From positions 251,827 to 315,826 of the forward strand of contig CAYTGN010000002.1 in the NCBI GenBank assembly GCA_964437415.1: DNA of 64,000 nucleotides, read 5' to 3'. This DNA comes from CADEDV01 sp964437415. GTDB taxonomy: Bacteria > Bacteroidota > Bacteroidia > Chitinophagales > Chitinophagaceae. Positions 34,035 to 42,392 of this stretch are shown here, piece by piece. The notes beneath the pieces are model-generated. The model searched no databases. It was given only the letters and a program-made list of their open reading frames with translations, and was not told the origin of the DNA. The position numbers and the translations under genes were made by a program. Position 1 is the first letter of the stretch. The number at the start of each line of letters is the position of its first letter.

Positions 34035-34934
34035 ATGACAGAAAACAATAGCCGGAGAAAAGCACTGAAACAAATTTTAGCAGGTACTATGGCAATGGGT
34101 GCCATCAACCCTATTGTTTCGTTAGCCGCAGAAAACAATACAGAGTATAAAAAAAAATTAAAAGGGAATATCAATCACTCTCTCTGCTCATGGACCTATA
34201 ACTTTCTGCCGCTGGAAGAAATGTGTGTGGTGGTAAAAAGTATCGGAATTTCTGCTATAGACCTGTTGCCACCCAAAGACTGGCCAACGGTGCAGAAACA
34301 TGGAATCCATTGCTCCATGTGTTATACCGGGGGAAAAATTAGTTTGACTGAAGGCTGGAACAGCCCGGCGCACCATGCGTGGCTGATCAAAGATTTTACG
34401 GAAGCCATCCCGCTGGTAGCCAAAGCAGGATATAAAAATCTTATCTGTTTCAGCGGCAACCGCAACGGGATGGATGACGGTATCGGATTAAAGAACTGTG
34501 TGACGGGTCTGAAAAAAATCATGGGTCTTGCGGAGAAGCATGGTGTTATTATCCAGATGGAACTGTTCAACAGCAAAGTGGACCATAAAGATTATATGTG
34601 TGATAAAAGTGCCTGGGGCATTGAATTGTGCAAACAACTGGGCTCTCCGAATTTTAAACTGCTCTATGATATCTATCACATGCAGATCAATGAGGGGGAT
34701 ATTATCAGAACAATAAAAGACAATCACCAGTATTTCGGACATTATCACACGGCTGGTGTGCCGGGAAGACATGAAATAGATGAATCACAGGAATTATATT
34801 ATCCTGCTATCATGCAGGCGATAGTTGCAACAGGATATAAAGGATATGTGGCGCAGGAATTCATGCCTACAGGAAAAGAAAAAAGCGAAAAGATAGCCGC
34901 TCTAAAAAAGGCCATTGAAATATGTGATGTGTAA
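34035..34934 (+). CDS. Tat-exported hydroxypyruvate-isomerase-like TIM-barrel protein
   Basis: 299 residues. The N-terminus carries a twin-arginine signal: SRRKALKQILAGTMAMGA, ending near SLAAE (about 32-36). The barrel then shows HSLCSWTYNFLPLEEMCVVV, ISAIDLLPPKDWPTVQKHG, LICFSGNRNGMDDG, the metal-site Glu in IIQMELFNSKVDHKDY (about 175-190), and LLYDIYHMQINEGDI, HYHTAGVPGRHEIDESQELYYP, typical of hydroxypyruvate isomerase/IolI relatives. Export of a TIM-barrel isomerase suggests work on a periplasmic keto-sugar; the substrate is not known. Second in the rightward operon. Confidence 0.88.
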   Translation: MTENNSRRKALKQILAGTMAMGAINPIVSLAAENNTEYKKKLKGNINHSLCSWTYNFLPLEEMCVVVKSIGISAIDLLPPKDWPTVQKHGIHCSMCYTGGKISLTEGWNSPAHHAWLIKDFTEAIPLVAKAGYKNLICFSGNRNGMDDGIGLKNCVTGLKKIMGLAEKHGVIIQMELFNSKVDHKDYMCDKSAWGIELCKQLGSPNFKLLYDIYHMQINEGDIIRTIKDNHQYFGHYHTAGVPGRHEIDESQELYYPAIMQAIVATGYKGYVAQEFMPTGKEKSEKIAALKKAIEICDV

Positions 34935-34993
34935 TCAATTTTCAACTAAAGAAAAATAAGCAATCCCGTAAACAAAAAAATACAGTATTTCAT

Positions 34994-36667
34994 ATGGCAG
35001 ATAACAGTTATGATGCAATTGTGATTGGCTCCGGTATAGCCGGCGGCTGGGCAGCCAAAGAACTATGCGAAAAAGGTCTCAAAGTGATCATGCTGGAACG
35101 GGGACGCAATATTGAGCATGTAAAAGACTATGTAAATGCCAATAAAGAAGTATGGGAATTTCCCCACCGCAACCAGCGGACACAGCAGATGATACAGGAC
35201 TATCCTGTGCTGAAAAGAGACTACCCGCTGAATGAAGAAACTTTTGGCATGTGGGCTAACGAAAAAGAAAATCCCTACACCGAAGTAAAAAGGTTTGACT
35301 GGTACCGTGGCTATCATGTTGGTGGCCGTTCCTTGTTATGGGGTCGTCAGAGTTATCGTTTGAGCAAATGGGATTTTGAAGCTAATGCAAAAGAAGGTAT
35401 CGCCATTGACTGGCCCATTCGTTATGATGATATTGCCCCCTGGTACAGCTATGTAGAAAAATTTGCTGGCATACAGGGCAGCAAAGAGGGGCTTGAAGTA
35501 TTGCCTGACGGTGAATTCATGCCGGCGATGGATATGAATATCGTAGAAAAAGATGTGGCAGCAAGGATAAAATCCCATTATAAAGGCAGGAGGCATATGT
35601 TTATTGGCCGCAGCGCCAACATCACCCAGCCGCATCATGAAAGAACCAATTGCCAGTATCGCAACCGTTGCTGGAGGGGTTGTCCTTTTGGAGCCTATTT
35701 CAGCACACAGTCAGCCACCCTGCCTGCAGCCCAGGCAACCGGCAATCTGACCCTGCGGCCTTTTTCCATTGTTACAAAGCTCCTTTATGATAAAGACAAG
35801 AAGAGGGCAACCGGTGTGGAGATCATTGATGCGGAAACCAACAAAACCTATGAATTCAAATCAAAGATCGTTTTCGTTTGTGCTTCATCGTTCAACTCCA
35901 CCTGGGTGTTGATGAATTCTGCCACCGACATATGGCCTGAAGGTCTCGGCAGCAGCAGCGGTGAGCTCGGACATAACGTGATGGATCACCATTTCCGCTG
36001 TGGCGCCGGTGGAAAAGTGGAAGGATATGAGGAATACTACACCTACGGTAATCGGCCGACAGGTATTTACATTCCAAGGTTTAGAAACATCTATGATGAC
36101 AAAAGGGATTACCTGCGGGGATTTGGCTACCAGGGTGGGGCCGGCCGCGGCCGCGGAGTACCTATTGCAGAAATGCTTGGTGCCGATTACAAAGAAGCTT
36201 TATGCGAAGCAGGAGAATGGAGTATAAATATCACTGCCTTTGCAGAAATGCTGCCTTACCATGAAAATACCATTAAACTTGATAAGGATAAAAAAGACAA
36301 ATGGGGGCTGCCAGTGCTGAAAATAGATGTGGAGATAAAGGAGAATGAAAAGAAAATGCGTAAGGACATGATGGAGGATGCAAAAGAAATGCTGGAAATA
36401 GCAGGTATAAAAAATCCACATACATACGACTCCGGCTATGCACCGGGGATGGGTATCCATGAAATGGGTACAGCCCGGATGGGCCGCGACCCGAAAACAT
36501 CGGTGCTCAATGGCAATAACCAGGTGTGGGATGCCCCGAATGTGTTTGTAACAGACGGCGCCTGCATGACCTCCGCATCCTGTGTGAATCCTTCATTGAC
36601 ATATATGGCACTGACAGCAAGAGCAGCGGAATTTGCAGTAACCGAATTAAAAAAAGGGAATCTATAA
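34994..36667 (+). CDS. GMC family FAD-dependent oxidoreductase (sugar dehydrogenase), copy 1
   Basis: 557 residues. FAD-binding N-terminus YDAIVIGSGIAGGWAAKEL (5-23), then the ERG motif LERGRNIEHV, GGRSLLWGRQSYR and the C-terminal active-site region GIHEMGTARMG (His about 484) and CVNPSLTYMALTARAAE (Asn about 531). A Cys cluster NCQYRNRCWRGCPFGAYF (Cys 220, 226, 230) resembles the 3Fe-4S-binding region of the catalytic subunit of bacterial FAD glucose/sugar dehydrogenases. No signal peptide is present; export would be by hitchhiking with a Tat-signal partner (subunit 3 family, 38375). Presumably oxidises a sugar hydroxyl, with C3 favoured by context. Confidence 0.9.
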   Translation: MADNSYDAIVIGSGIAGGWAAKELCEKGLKVIMLERGRNIEHVKDYVNANKEVWEFPHRNQRTQQMIQDYPVLKRDYPLNEETFGMWANEKENPYTEVKRFDWYRGYHVGGRSLLWGRQSYRLSKWDFEANAKEGIAIDWPIRYDDIAPWYSYVEKFAGIQGSKEGLEVLPDGEFMPAMDMNIVEKDVAARIKSHYKGRRHMFIGRSANITQPHHERTNCQYRNRCWRGCPFGAYFSTQSATLPAAQATGNLTLRPFSIVTKLLYDKDKKRATGVEIIDAETNKTYEFKSKIVFVCASSFNSTWVLMNSATDIWPEGLGSSSGELGHNVMDHHFRCGAGGKVEGYEEYYTYGNRPTGIYIPRFRNIYDDKRDYLRGFGYQGGAGRGRGVPIAEMLGADYKEALCEAGEWSINITAFAEMLPYHENTIKLDKDKKDKWGLPVLKIDVEIKENEKKMRKDMMEDAKEMLEIAGIKNPHTYDSGYAPGMGIHEMGTARMGRDPKTSVLNGNNQVWDAPNVFVTDGACMTSASCVNPSLTYMALTARAAEFAVTELKKGNL

Positions 36668-36669
36668 AA

Positions 36670-38352
36670 ATGGCTGACAACACTTATGATGCAATAGTAA
36701 TTGGCTCCGGTATAAGCGGTGGCTGGGCTGCAAAAGAACTTTGTGAAAAAGGTCTCAAAGTGCTGATGCTGGAACGTGGTGCCGAACATAAACATATCAC
36801 AGATTACAAAACAGCCACTAAAATGCCCTGGGAATTCGAACACCGTGGCAAGACAACTCAAAAGCAAAGAGAAGAATACCCGGTTGTACATCGCGGTTGG
36901 GCTGCTGACGAAAGAGTAATGGATGCCTGGGCCAATGAAAAAGATTCGCCTTACACTGAAGTAAAACCTTTTACCTGGTGGAGAGTGTATCGTATGGGTG
37001 GCCGTTCTGTTTTATGGGGCCGGCATAGTTATCGCTGGAGTGATTTGGATTTTGAAGCCAATGCAAAAGATGGTTTCGGTGTAGATTGGCCCATCCGTTA
37101 CAAGGATATTGCACCGTGGTATGATCATGTAGAAAAATTTGCGGGCATAAGTGGTTCACTGGAAGGCTTGCCTTACCTGCCCGACGGCCAATTTTTACCT
37201 CCCGTTCCGTTAAACATTGTAGAGAAAGATGTAGCGGAAAAAATTAAAAAGTTTTATAACGGCGAAAGACACCTGATAAACAGCCGGGTGGCCAATATTA
37301 CTGTTCCGCATAATGAAAGAACGAATTGCCAGTTTCGCAACCGTTGCTGGGAAGGTTGCCAGTTCGGCGGTTATTTCAGCACACAGTCTTCCACCCTGCC
37401 GGCAGCTATGAAAACAAATAATCTTACGGTCAGGCCTTTATCACTGGTAACAAAAATTTTGTACGATAAGGATAAGAAAAAAGCAAGTGGTGTAGAAGTG
37501 CTGGACACGTCGGATAATAAAACCTACGAATACAAAGCAAAAATAATTTTTGTTTGTGCCTCTGCATTAAATTCCACCTGGTTATTATTTAACTCTGCTA
37601 CTGATATATGGCCGGATGGTTTAGGTAGTAGCAGCAATGAACTGGGTCATAATGTAATGGATCATCATTATAATCTTGGCGCCAATGGAAAGATTGAAGG
37701 CTATGAAGATAAAATGGAATATGGCCGTCGTCCCTGTGGTTTTTATATTTCACGGTTTGCGAATATTCCCGGCGACAAGAAACGGGATTTTCTAAGAGGG
37801 TTTGGATACCAGGGCAGCGCCGGCCGCCAGGGTTGGAGCAGGACAATTGCAGAGATGAATATTGGCAGCGAGTTCAAAGATGCATTGACAGAACCAGGTG
37901 GCTGGACAATTGGCGCCACCGGCTTTGGGGAAATTTTGCCCTATCATGAAAATAAAATCTCCTTAGATAAAGAAGTAAAAGATAAATGGGGTTTACCGGT
38001 TTTATCTACGGATGCCGAATTGAAAGAAAATGAAATAAAAATGCGGGCAGCAATCAAAGAAGAATTAACAGCCATGCTGGTAGCCGCTGGTGTAAAGGAT
38101 GTAAAGACTTTTGATTCGGGACATGCCATGGGTCATGGTATTCATGAAATGGGTACTGCCCGGATGGGAAAAGACCCAAAAACATCTGTACTGAATGGCA
38201 ACAACCAGGTTTGGGATGCGCTGAATGTGTTTGTGACCGACGGCGCCTGTATGACAAGCTCATCTTGTGTAAACCCGTCCTTAACATATATGGCACTAAC
38301 GGCAAGGGCGGCAGATTATGCTGTCAATGAATTGAGAAAAGGAAATCTTTAA
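36670..38352 (+). CDS. GMC family FAD-dependent oxidoreductase (sugar dehydrogenase), copy 2
   Basis: 560 residues from ATG 36670, two bases after the stop of copy 1, beginning MADNTYDAIVIGSGISGG. An in-frame extension to 36526 would lie in copy 1 and is rejected. The layout is the same: LERGAEHKHI, GGRSVLWGRHSYR, the Cys motif NCQFRNRCWEGCQFGGYF, GHGIHEMGTARMG and CVNPSLTYMALTARAADYAV. It is a clear tandem paralogue of copy 1, with nearly identical motif blocks; the 3' ends share VLNGNNQVWDA and FVTDGACMTS. The two probably differ in substrate, or form a heteromer. Followed after 22 bp by the subunit-3-like gene. Confidence 0.9.
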   Translation: MADNTYDAIVIGSGISGGWAAKELCEKGLKVLMLERGAEHKHITDYKTATKMPWEFEHRGKTTQKQREEYPVVHRGWAADERVMDAWANEKDSPYTEVKPFTWWRVYRMGGRSVLWGRHSYRWSDLDFEANAKDGFGVDWPIRYKDIAPWYDHVEKFAGISGSLEGLPYLPDGQFLPPVPLNIVEKDVAEKIKKFYNGERHLINSRVANITVPHNERTNCQFRNRCWEGCQFGGYFSTQSSTLPAAMKTNNLTVRPLSLVTKILYDKDKKKASGVEVLDTSDNKTYEYKAKIIFVCASALNSTWLLFNSATDIWPDGLGSSSNELGHNVMDHHYNLGANGKIEGYEDKMEYGRRPCGFYISRFANIPGDKKRDFLRGFGYQGSAGRQGWSRTIAEMNIGSEFKDALTEPGGWTIGATGFGEILPYHENKISLDKEVKDKWGLPVLSTDAELKENEIKMRAAIKEELTAMLVAAGVKDVKTFDSGHAMGHGIHEMGTARMGKDPKTSVLNGNNQVWDALNVFVTDGACMTSSSCVNPSLTYMALTARAADYAVNELRKGNL

Positions 38353-38374
38353 TAATTATTTTAAAAAATAAAAT

Positions 38375-38992
38375 ATGGATCGTCGTGAACTTTTGAAAAT
38401 GATCGCTGTGCTCACCGGGGCTACTGTGGTAGGCGGACAAACTTTTTTGACCGGCTGCACATCCGGCGGTAAAACCGGTCTTAGTTTTTCTGCTTCCGAC
38501 CTCACCCTGCTGGATGAAGTGGGTGAAACCATTTTACCTGCCACTTCATCTCCCGGCGCTAAGGAAGCCAAAGTGGCTGAATTCATGCAGTTGATCGTAA
38601 AGGATTGCTATCCTGCAGAAAGCCAGGATGCTTTTGTAAAAGGGATAACAGAACTCGAAGATGCCTGCAAAGCCATGCACAGCAAATCTTTCATGGATTG
38701 CAGCCAAGAACAACGGAAAGAACTGCTGCTGAAACTGGAAGAAGAAGCCAAAGAATTCAATAAAGCACAGGATGAAAAAGACAAACCCCGCCGTGAAGAA
38801 TTGAACAAGCAGGATAAAGGCTATGACTTTGTGGATTCGCCAAGGCATTATTATACAATGGTGAAACAACTTACCTTGCTCGGCTATTTTACGTCTGAAG
38901 CGGGAGTCACAAAAGCACTCCGGCACAACCCGGTACCGGGAAAATATGACGGTGCGTATCCCTATAAAAAAGGGGACAAAGCATGGGCATGA
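38375..38992 (+). CDS. Gluconate 2-dehydrogenase subunit 3 family protein (Tat signal)
   Basis: 205 residues. N-terminus MDRRELLKMIAVLTG is a twin-arginine signal, with a lipobox-like L-T-G-C at Cys 28. The mature domain has LSFSASDLTLLDEVGETILPAT (about 37-58), PGAKEAKVAEFMQLIVKDCY, a K/E-rich helical stretch, and YDFVDSPRHYYTMVKQLTLLGYFTS followed by RHNPVPGKYDGAYPYKKG near the end. In known systems this small subunit carries the Tat signal and chaperones or assembles the GMC catalytic subunit. Only one copy is present for two GMC genes. Confidence 0.9.
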   Translation: MDRRELLKMIAVLTGATVVGGQTFLTGCTSGGKTGLSFSASDLTLLDEVGETILPATSSPGAKEAKVAEFMQLIVKDCYPAESQDAFVKGITELEDACKAMHSKSFMDCSQEQRKELLLKLEEEAKEFNKAQDEKDKPRREELNKQDKGYDFVDSPRHYYTMVKQLTLLGYFTSEAGVTKALRHNPVPGKYDGAYPYKKGDKAWA

Positions 38993-39036
38993 TCTGAAAA
39001 TTTTTACTTAACTGACCCTTTCAAAATAAAATCAAC

Positions 39037-39927
39037 ATGCGTCATAACAGACGAAATTTTTTAAAAATAGGCGGGAACCTGGCCGCTATTATTGCTCTTG
39101 GTCCGATGGCCTGTAAACTGATGCCAAAGAAAGAAACAGAAGAACCCGCTGCTGCAAAAGGTTTTGAAACATTCGGACTGCAACTCTACAGCCTGCGTGA
39201 TGATATGCCCAAAGACCCAAAAAATATGCTGAAACAAGTGGCTTCATTTGGTTACAAACAAATCGAAAGTTATGAAGGGCCGGGAGGAATGTTTTGGGGA
39301 ATGAGCAATACTGATTTTAAAAAGTATATGGATGACCTGGGCATGGCTATCGTTGCCAGCCATTGCGATATGGATACCAATTTTGAAAAGAAAGCGGAAG
39401 ATGCGGCTGCCATTGGCATGAAGTATCTTATTTGTCCATGGCTGGGCCCACAAAAAACATTAGATGATTATAAACGTTATGCGGAAACTTTTAATCAGAA
39501 AGGCGAGATATGCAGAAAGAACGGGATAAAATTTGCGTATCATAATCACGACTACACGTTTAAAGAACTGGAAGGGCAATTGCCGCAGGATCTGCTGATG
39601 AACAGCACCGATGCTTCGTTGGTGGATTTTGAAATGGATATTTATTGGGTGGTTACCGGTGGGCATGACGCTGAAGCCTGGTTAAAAAAATATAAAAACC
39701 GTTTCCGTCTTTGTCATATCAAAGACCGCAGCAAAACCCCTGTGGAAGATAACGGGAAGAATTCCGTTGACTTAGGAACCGGTGTGATTGATTTTGCCAA
39801 AGTGCTGAAGACAGCAAAAGAGAATGGCATGGAATATTTCATCGTGGAGCAGGAAGCCTATCCTAATGGAACACCATTAGATGCAGCAAAGACCTGTGCC
39901 GAATACATGAAAAAATTAGTGATCTAA
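39037..39927 (+). CDS. Tat-signal sugar phosphate isomerase/epimerase family protein
   Basis: 296 residues. Strong twin-arginine motif NRRNFLKIGGNLAAIIALG (4-22), followed by PMAC (possible lipid anchor, Cys about 26). TIM barrel: FETFGLQLYSLRDDMPKDPK (about 43-62), ASFGYKQIESYEGPGG, VASHCDMDTNFEKKAEDAAAIG, KFAYHNHDYTFKELEG (conserved His/Asp), LVDFEMDIYWVVTGGHDAEAWL, LCHIKDRSKT and YFIVEQEAYPNGTPLDAA. It is the last gene of the rightward keto-sugar operon. It probably isomerises or epimerises a sugar in the periplasm; reaction unknown. Its stop overlaps the convergent barrel gene by 4 bp. Confidence 0.9.
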   Translation: MRHNRRNFLKIGGNLAAIIALGPMACKLMPKKETEEPAAAKGFETFGLQLYSLRDDMPKDPKNMLKQVASFGYKQIESYEGPGGMFWGMSNTDFKKYMDDLGMAIVASHCDMDTNFEKKAEDAAAIGMKYLICPWLGPQKTLDDYKRYAETFNQKGEICRKNGIKFAYHNHDYTFKELEGQLPQDLLMNSTDASLVDFEMDIYWVVTGGHDAEAWLKKYKNRFRLCHIKDRSKTPVEDNGKNSVDLGTGVIDFAKVLKTAKENGMEYFIVEQEAYPNGTPLDAAKTCAEYMKKLVI

Positions 39928-40442
39928 AAGAAGAACCCTACATTGAATTTCACCCCATGCTGTCTTTCTTCTATTCCATTCACTTCGTAGGTAAGCAGAC
40001 CATAGCCAAATGAAGCTGTGATACCAGCTGTTTTTTTGAATCTTACAAAATAGCCTGCCAGCGCATTGAGCGACATGCCTGATTTCACTTGCATGTTCGC
40101 TTCCTTCTTCAGCATTACAAAACCCGGTTGAAATGCGATAAAAGGTCCCGCCCTTTCCAAACCTGCAAACCATACCCTGAAATCGGCGTAGCCCTGTGAA
40201 AAACGTAGCCTGTCTTTATTAAAACCATTGAACATATAGATATCAAACCCTGCCCCCGTGGTGATATTATGACCCAGCAGTGCCCCTGCCCCGATACTCA
40301 GCCCGGGCTTGGCGATCACATCATTGTTGCCATACATGCTAAAGGAGACCTGGCCATAGCCCTTCTGGCGGTAGCCTGTAAATTTTTGTGCATCCGCACA
40401 GTGAATCATAAACAGAAGAAAGGATAATAAAAGCAGTCTCAT
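39924..40442 (-). CDS. Small outer-membrane beta-barrel protein, hypothetical
   Basis: 172 residues from ATG 40442, chosen because MRLLLLSFLLFMIHCADAQ is a signal peptide; an ATG at 40529 would place 29 unrelated residues before it. The mature part is rich in glycine and aromatics with alternating strands (YGQVSFSMYGNND, LSIGAGALLGHNITTGAGFDIYMF, FADFRVWFAGLE-like, FIAFQPGFVML, LTYEVNGIE) and ends in HGVKFNVGFFF, a C-terminal Phe typical of outer-membrane proteins. Specific role unknown. It is convergent with the keto-sugar operon and probably not part of it. Confidence 0.7.
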   Translation of the reverse strand: MRLLLLSFLLFMIHCADAQKFTGYRQKGYGQVSFSMYGNNDVIAKPGLSIGAGALLGHNITTGAGFDIYMFNGFNKDRLRFSQGYADFRVWFAGLERAGPFIAFQPGFVMLKKEANMQVKSGMSLNALAGYFVRFKKTAGITASFGYGLLTYEVNGIEERQHGVKFNVGFFF

Positions 40443-40611
40443 CTTACTCGTTTCAATAACTAATGTACTTAAAAATCGGCACCCGGCACGCCGCAGGTTG
40501 CCAGTGGGGAGAATTTCATCATTCTTCATAACTCCTTGTATGGCATCAGCCGTTTATAGAAAAAAGATATTCACAGCATATTTTGTTGGCTAAATTGAGT
40601 GAAAGAAAGAA

Positions 40612-41793
40612 ATGCCAACATCATACAAAAAAGTAATAGTAATATTATCTGCATTTCTTGCATATATGTCCCAGGCAACCATTGCCCAGTCAATCTTTGA
40701 CAGGATATATGGTGGCACCGGCTTCGACAGGGGAATGCATATCAGCCTCACATCCGGTAACGGATACATTGTTTGCGGCTATAGCAGCAGTTTTGGCAAC
40801 AACAACGACCTGTATGTGCTCAGGCTCGATGAAAAAGGAAATAAACAATGGGAGAAAAACTTTGGTGAAAACCGCAGCGATATTGGCTGGCAAATCCTCG
40901 AAATGGCAGACAAGGGTCTTTTGCTGATGGGATCAAAGGGTATTGATTCTGTCAATGAAGATATATGGGTGTTGCGGCTGGATGAAAATGGAAATAAGAT
41001 ATGGGATAAAACCTATGGCAACGAAAATTATGAAAGAGCTACTTGTATCTTCCCCACTTCAGATGGCAACTACCTGCTTATCGGGCAGCGAAACGTGGAA
41101 GGACTAAAAAATATTGACAGCTACCTGCTGAAGATTGCCCCGGACGGAACCCTTCTCTGGGAAAAGACTTTTGGCAGCGAAAAAATTGAACGTACATTTT
41201 ATGCCGCAGAAGATGGAGAAGGCAACTACTTCATCTCTGGTCTTATTCTGCCCTACGCCAATGAAAAAGCAGATGTGCTGATCTTTAAAACGGACAAGGA
41301 TGGCAATTTGCTCTGGCAAAAGACTTGGGGCAATGAAAACATCCATGAGATCGTTCACAGTTTCAGCCGCAACAATAATGGAAAAGGCTTTACACTCACC
41401 GGCTATACTGAATCAGGCAAACCCGGCATCCATGACGGATTGTATATGCAGATGGACGAGAACGGCGCTATCTCCGGTGTGAAAAAATACCACACGGGAA
41501 ACGATCTGCGGCTGATGCATTCTGAGGAAGCAACGGACGGCGGTTTCATCTGCACAGGTTTCACCCGTGCAGATACCCGGCAAAATCTTTGGGATGCCGT
41601 GTTGCTGAAATATGATAGCAAGGGAGATGCGGAATGGATGAAAACATTTGGGAAAGCAGATAAAAACGACCAGGGATATTGGGTACTTGTAAACAAAGAC
41701 GGTGGCTATACTTTTACCGGCTTCACGCATAGTCGTGGCAATGATGGTAACCTGTGGGTAATAAAAACCAATCCAAAAGGAGAAATAGAGTAA
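40612..41793 (+). CDS. Secreted beta-propeller-like repeat protein, hypothetical
   Basis: 393 residues. Signal peptide VIVILSAFLAYMSQATIAQ at about 8-26. The mature protein has about seven blade-like repeats of some 50 residues, each with a D-x-x-x-L/V-R/K-L-D-E-x-G-N-x-x-W-x-K-x-F/Y-G core (for example LYVLRLDEKGNKQWEKNFGE and IWVLRLDENGNKIWDKTYGN). This periodicity is that of a beta propeller; such proteins are annotated as delta-60-repeat-like or hypothetical. No catalytic motif is visible. It is probably secreted to the cell surface or periplasm. Monocistronic. Confidence 0.75.
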   Translation: MPTSYKKVIVILSAFLAYMSQATIAQSIFDRIYGGTGFDRGMHISLTSGNGYIVCGYSSSFGNNNDLYVLRLDEKGNKQWEKNFGENRSDIGWQILEMADKGLLLMGSKGIDSVNEDIWVLRLDENGNKIWDKTYGNENYERATCIFPTSDGNYLLIGQRNVEGLKNIDSYLLKIAPDGTLLWEKTFGSEKIERTFYAAEDGEGNYFISGLILPYANEKADVLIFKTDKDGNLLWQKTWGNENIHEIVHSFSRNNNGKGFTLTGYTESGKPGIHDGLYMQMDENGAISGVKKYHTGNDLRLMHSEEATDGGFICTGFTRADTRQNLWDAVLLKYDSKGDAEWMKTFGKADKNDQGYWVLVNKDGGYTFTGFTHSRGNDGNLWVIKTNPKGEIE

Positions 41794-41850
41794 ACCCTGC
41801 AAAAGAAATCTTGCCGCTTGCCGAAAAATAATGCTGAATGAAGTCTTATT

Positions 41851-41865
41851 TCAGTAAATTACTGA
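41851..41865. promoter_or_regulatory. Perfect short palindrome before the small secreted gene
   Basis: TCAGTAA (41851-41857) and TTACTGA (41859-41865) are perfect inverted arms around a single base, 18 bp before the ATG at 41884. It could be an operator; nothing else supports it. Confidence 0.25.
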
Positions 41866-41883
41866 TGAAACAAAAATACGGTT

Positions 41884-42045
41884 ATGAAAAAACTACTGAT
41901 TGGTATGGTATTGCTAGGTGGCATCACTGCCATTGCCTATGCCAGCCTTAACAGCAACCGTAGAAGCGACAAGCAGGCAACAGAGAAAAAGATGGACAAG
42001 AAAGAAAAGAAAAAAGAGTGTAAGAAACGCTGTCTTTTCAGTTAG
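41884..42045 (+). CDS. Small secreted or membrane protein, 53 residues
   Basis: The ATG at 41884 opens a 53-codon frame ending in TAG at 42043-42045. The N-terminus (MKKLLIGMVLLGGITAIAYA) is a hydrophobic signal or membrane segment. The tail is extremely lysine-rich, with K-K-E-K-K-K-E-C-K-K-R-C-L-F-S at the end and two cysteines. I recognise no family. A clean terminator lies 23 bp after the stop, which supports a real transcription unit. Function unknown. Confidence 0.6.
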   Translation: MKKLLIGMVLLGGITAIAYASLNSNRRSDKQATEKKMDKKEKKKECKKRCLFS

Positions 42046-42067
42046 CCAAACGCCGCTTTTTCAGTAC

Positions 42068-42100
42068 AACCCTTCACTCCCACGGAGCGAAGGGTTTTTT
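42068..42100 (+). terminator. Rho-independent terminator
   Basis: The arms AACCCTTC (42068-42075) and GAAGGGTT (42089-42096) form an eight-pair stem, followed by a T run to 42100. Confidence 0.75.
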
Positions 42101-42382
42101 GTGTATTAGGGTGAAAAACTGGAAAAAAATGACCCGCCTCATAATATTTCCGTTTCCCAAATAATTGATTTTCTGCCAGTTGAAACCTGGTCTTGATTGA
42201 TTATTTCCTTAACTCAAATTTTACCCTTCCTGTTTCGGGCAAAGCCCTAATTTTGAACCATACTCCTAACCCATCAAATTCTCACCATTACTACTCAAAA
42301 TGAGTACCCGTTAAATTCAAATTTACTATCCCATTTCAGACTGGCTTATTGACCCGTAAATGAATTTTTGAACTTGTAAAAA

Positions 42383-42388
42383 GGGAGG
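42383..42388 (+). promoter_or_regulatory. Strong Shine-Dalgarno-like site
   Basis: GGGAGG four bases before the ATG at 42393. Such sites are unusual in Bacteroidota, where start regions are mostly A-rich without SD. Confidence 0.45.
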
Positions 42389-42392
42389 ATCT

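Larger units (their letters stand above)
42046..42392. other. Intergenic region with terminator and short palindrome
   Basis: About 350 bases. It begins with the terminator of the small gene (42068-42100). The remainder is AT-rich without a supported gene; TACTC-AAAAT-GAGTA at 42292-42306 is a short palindrome, and the SD-like GGGAGG sits just before the next gene. No RNA gene is recognised. Confidence 0.5.

Noticed and set aside
36526..36669. In-frame extension of the second GMC gene into the first
   Set aside because: The extension lies within the reading frame of copy 1; the FAD-binding start at 36670 is typical.
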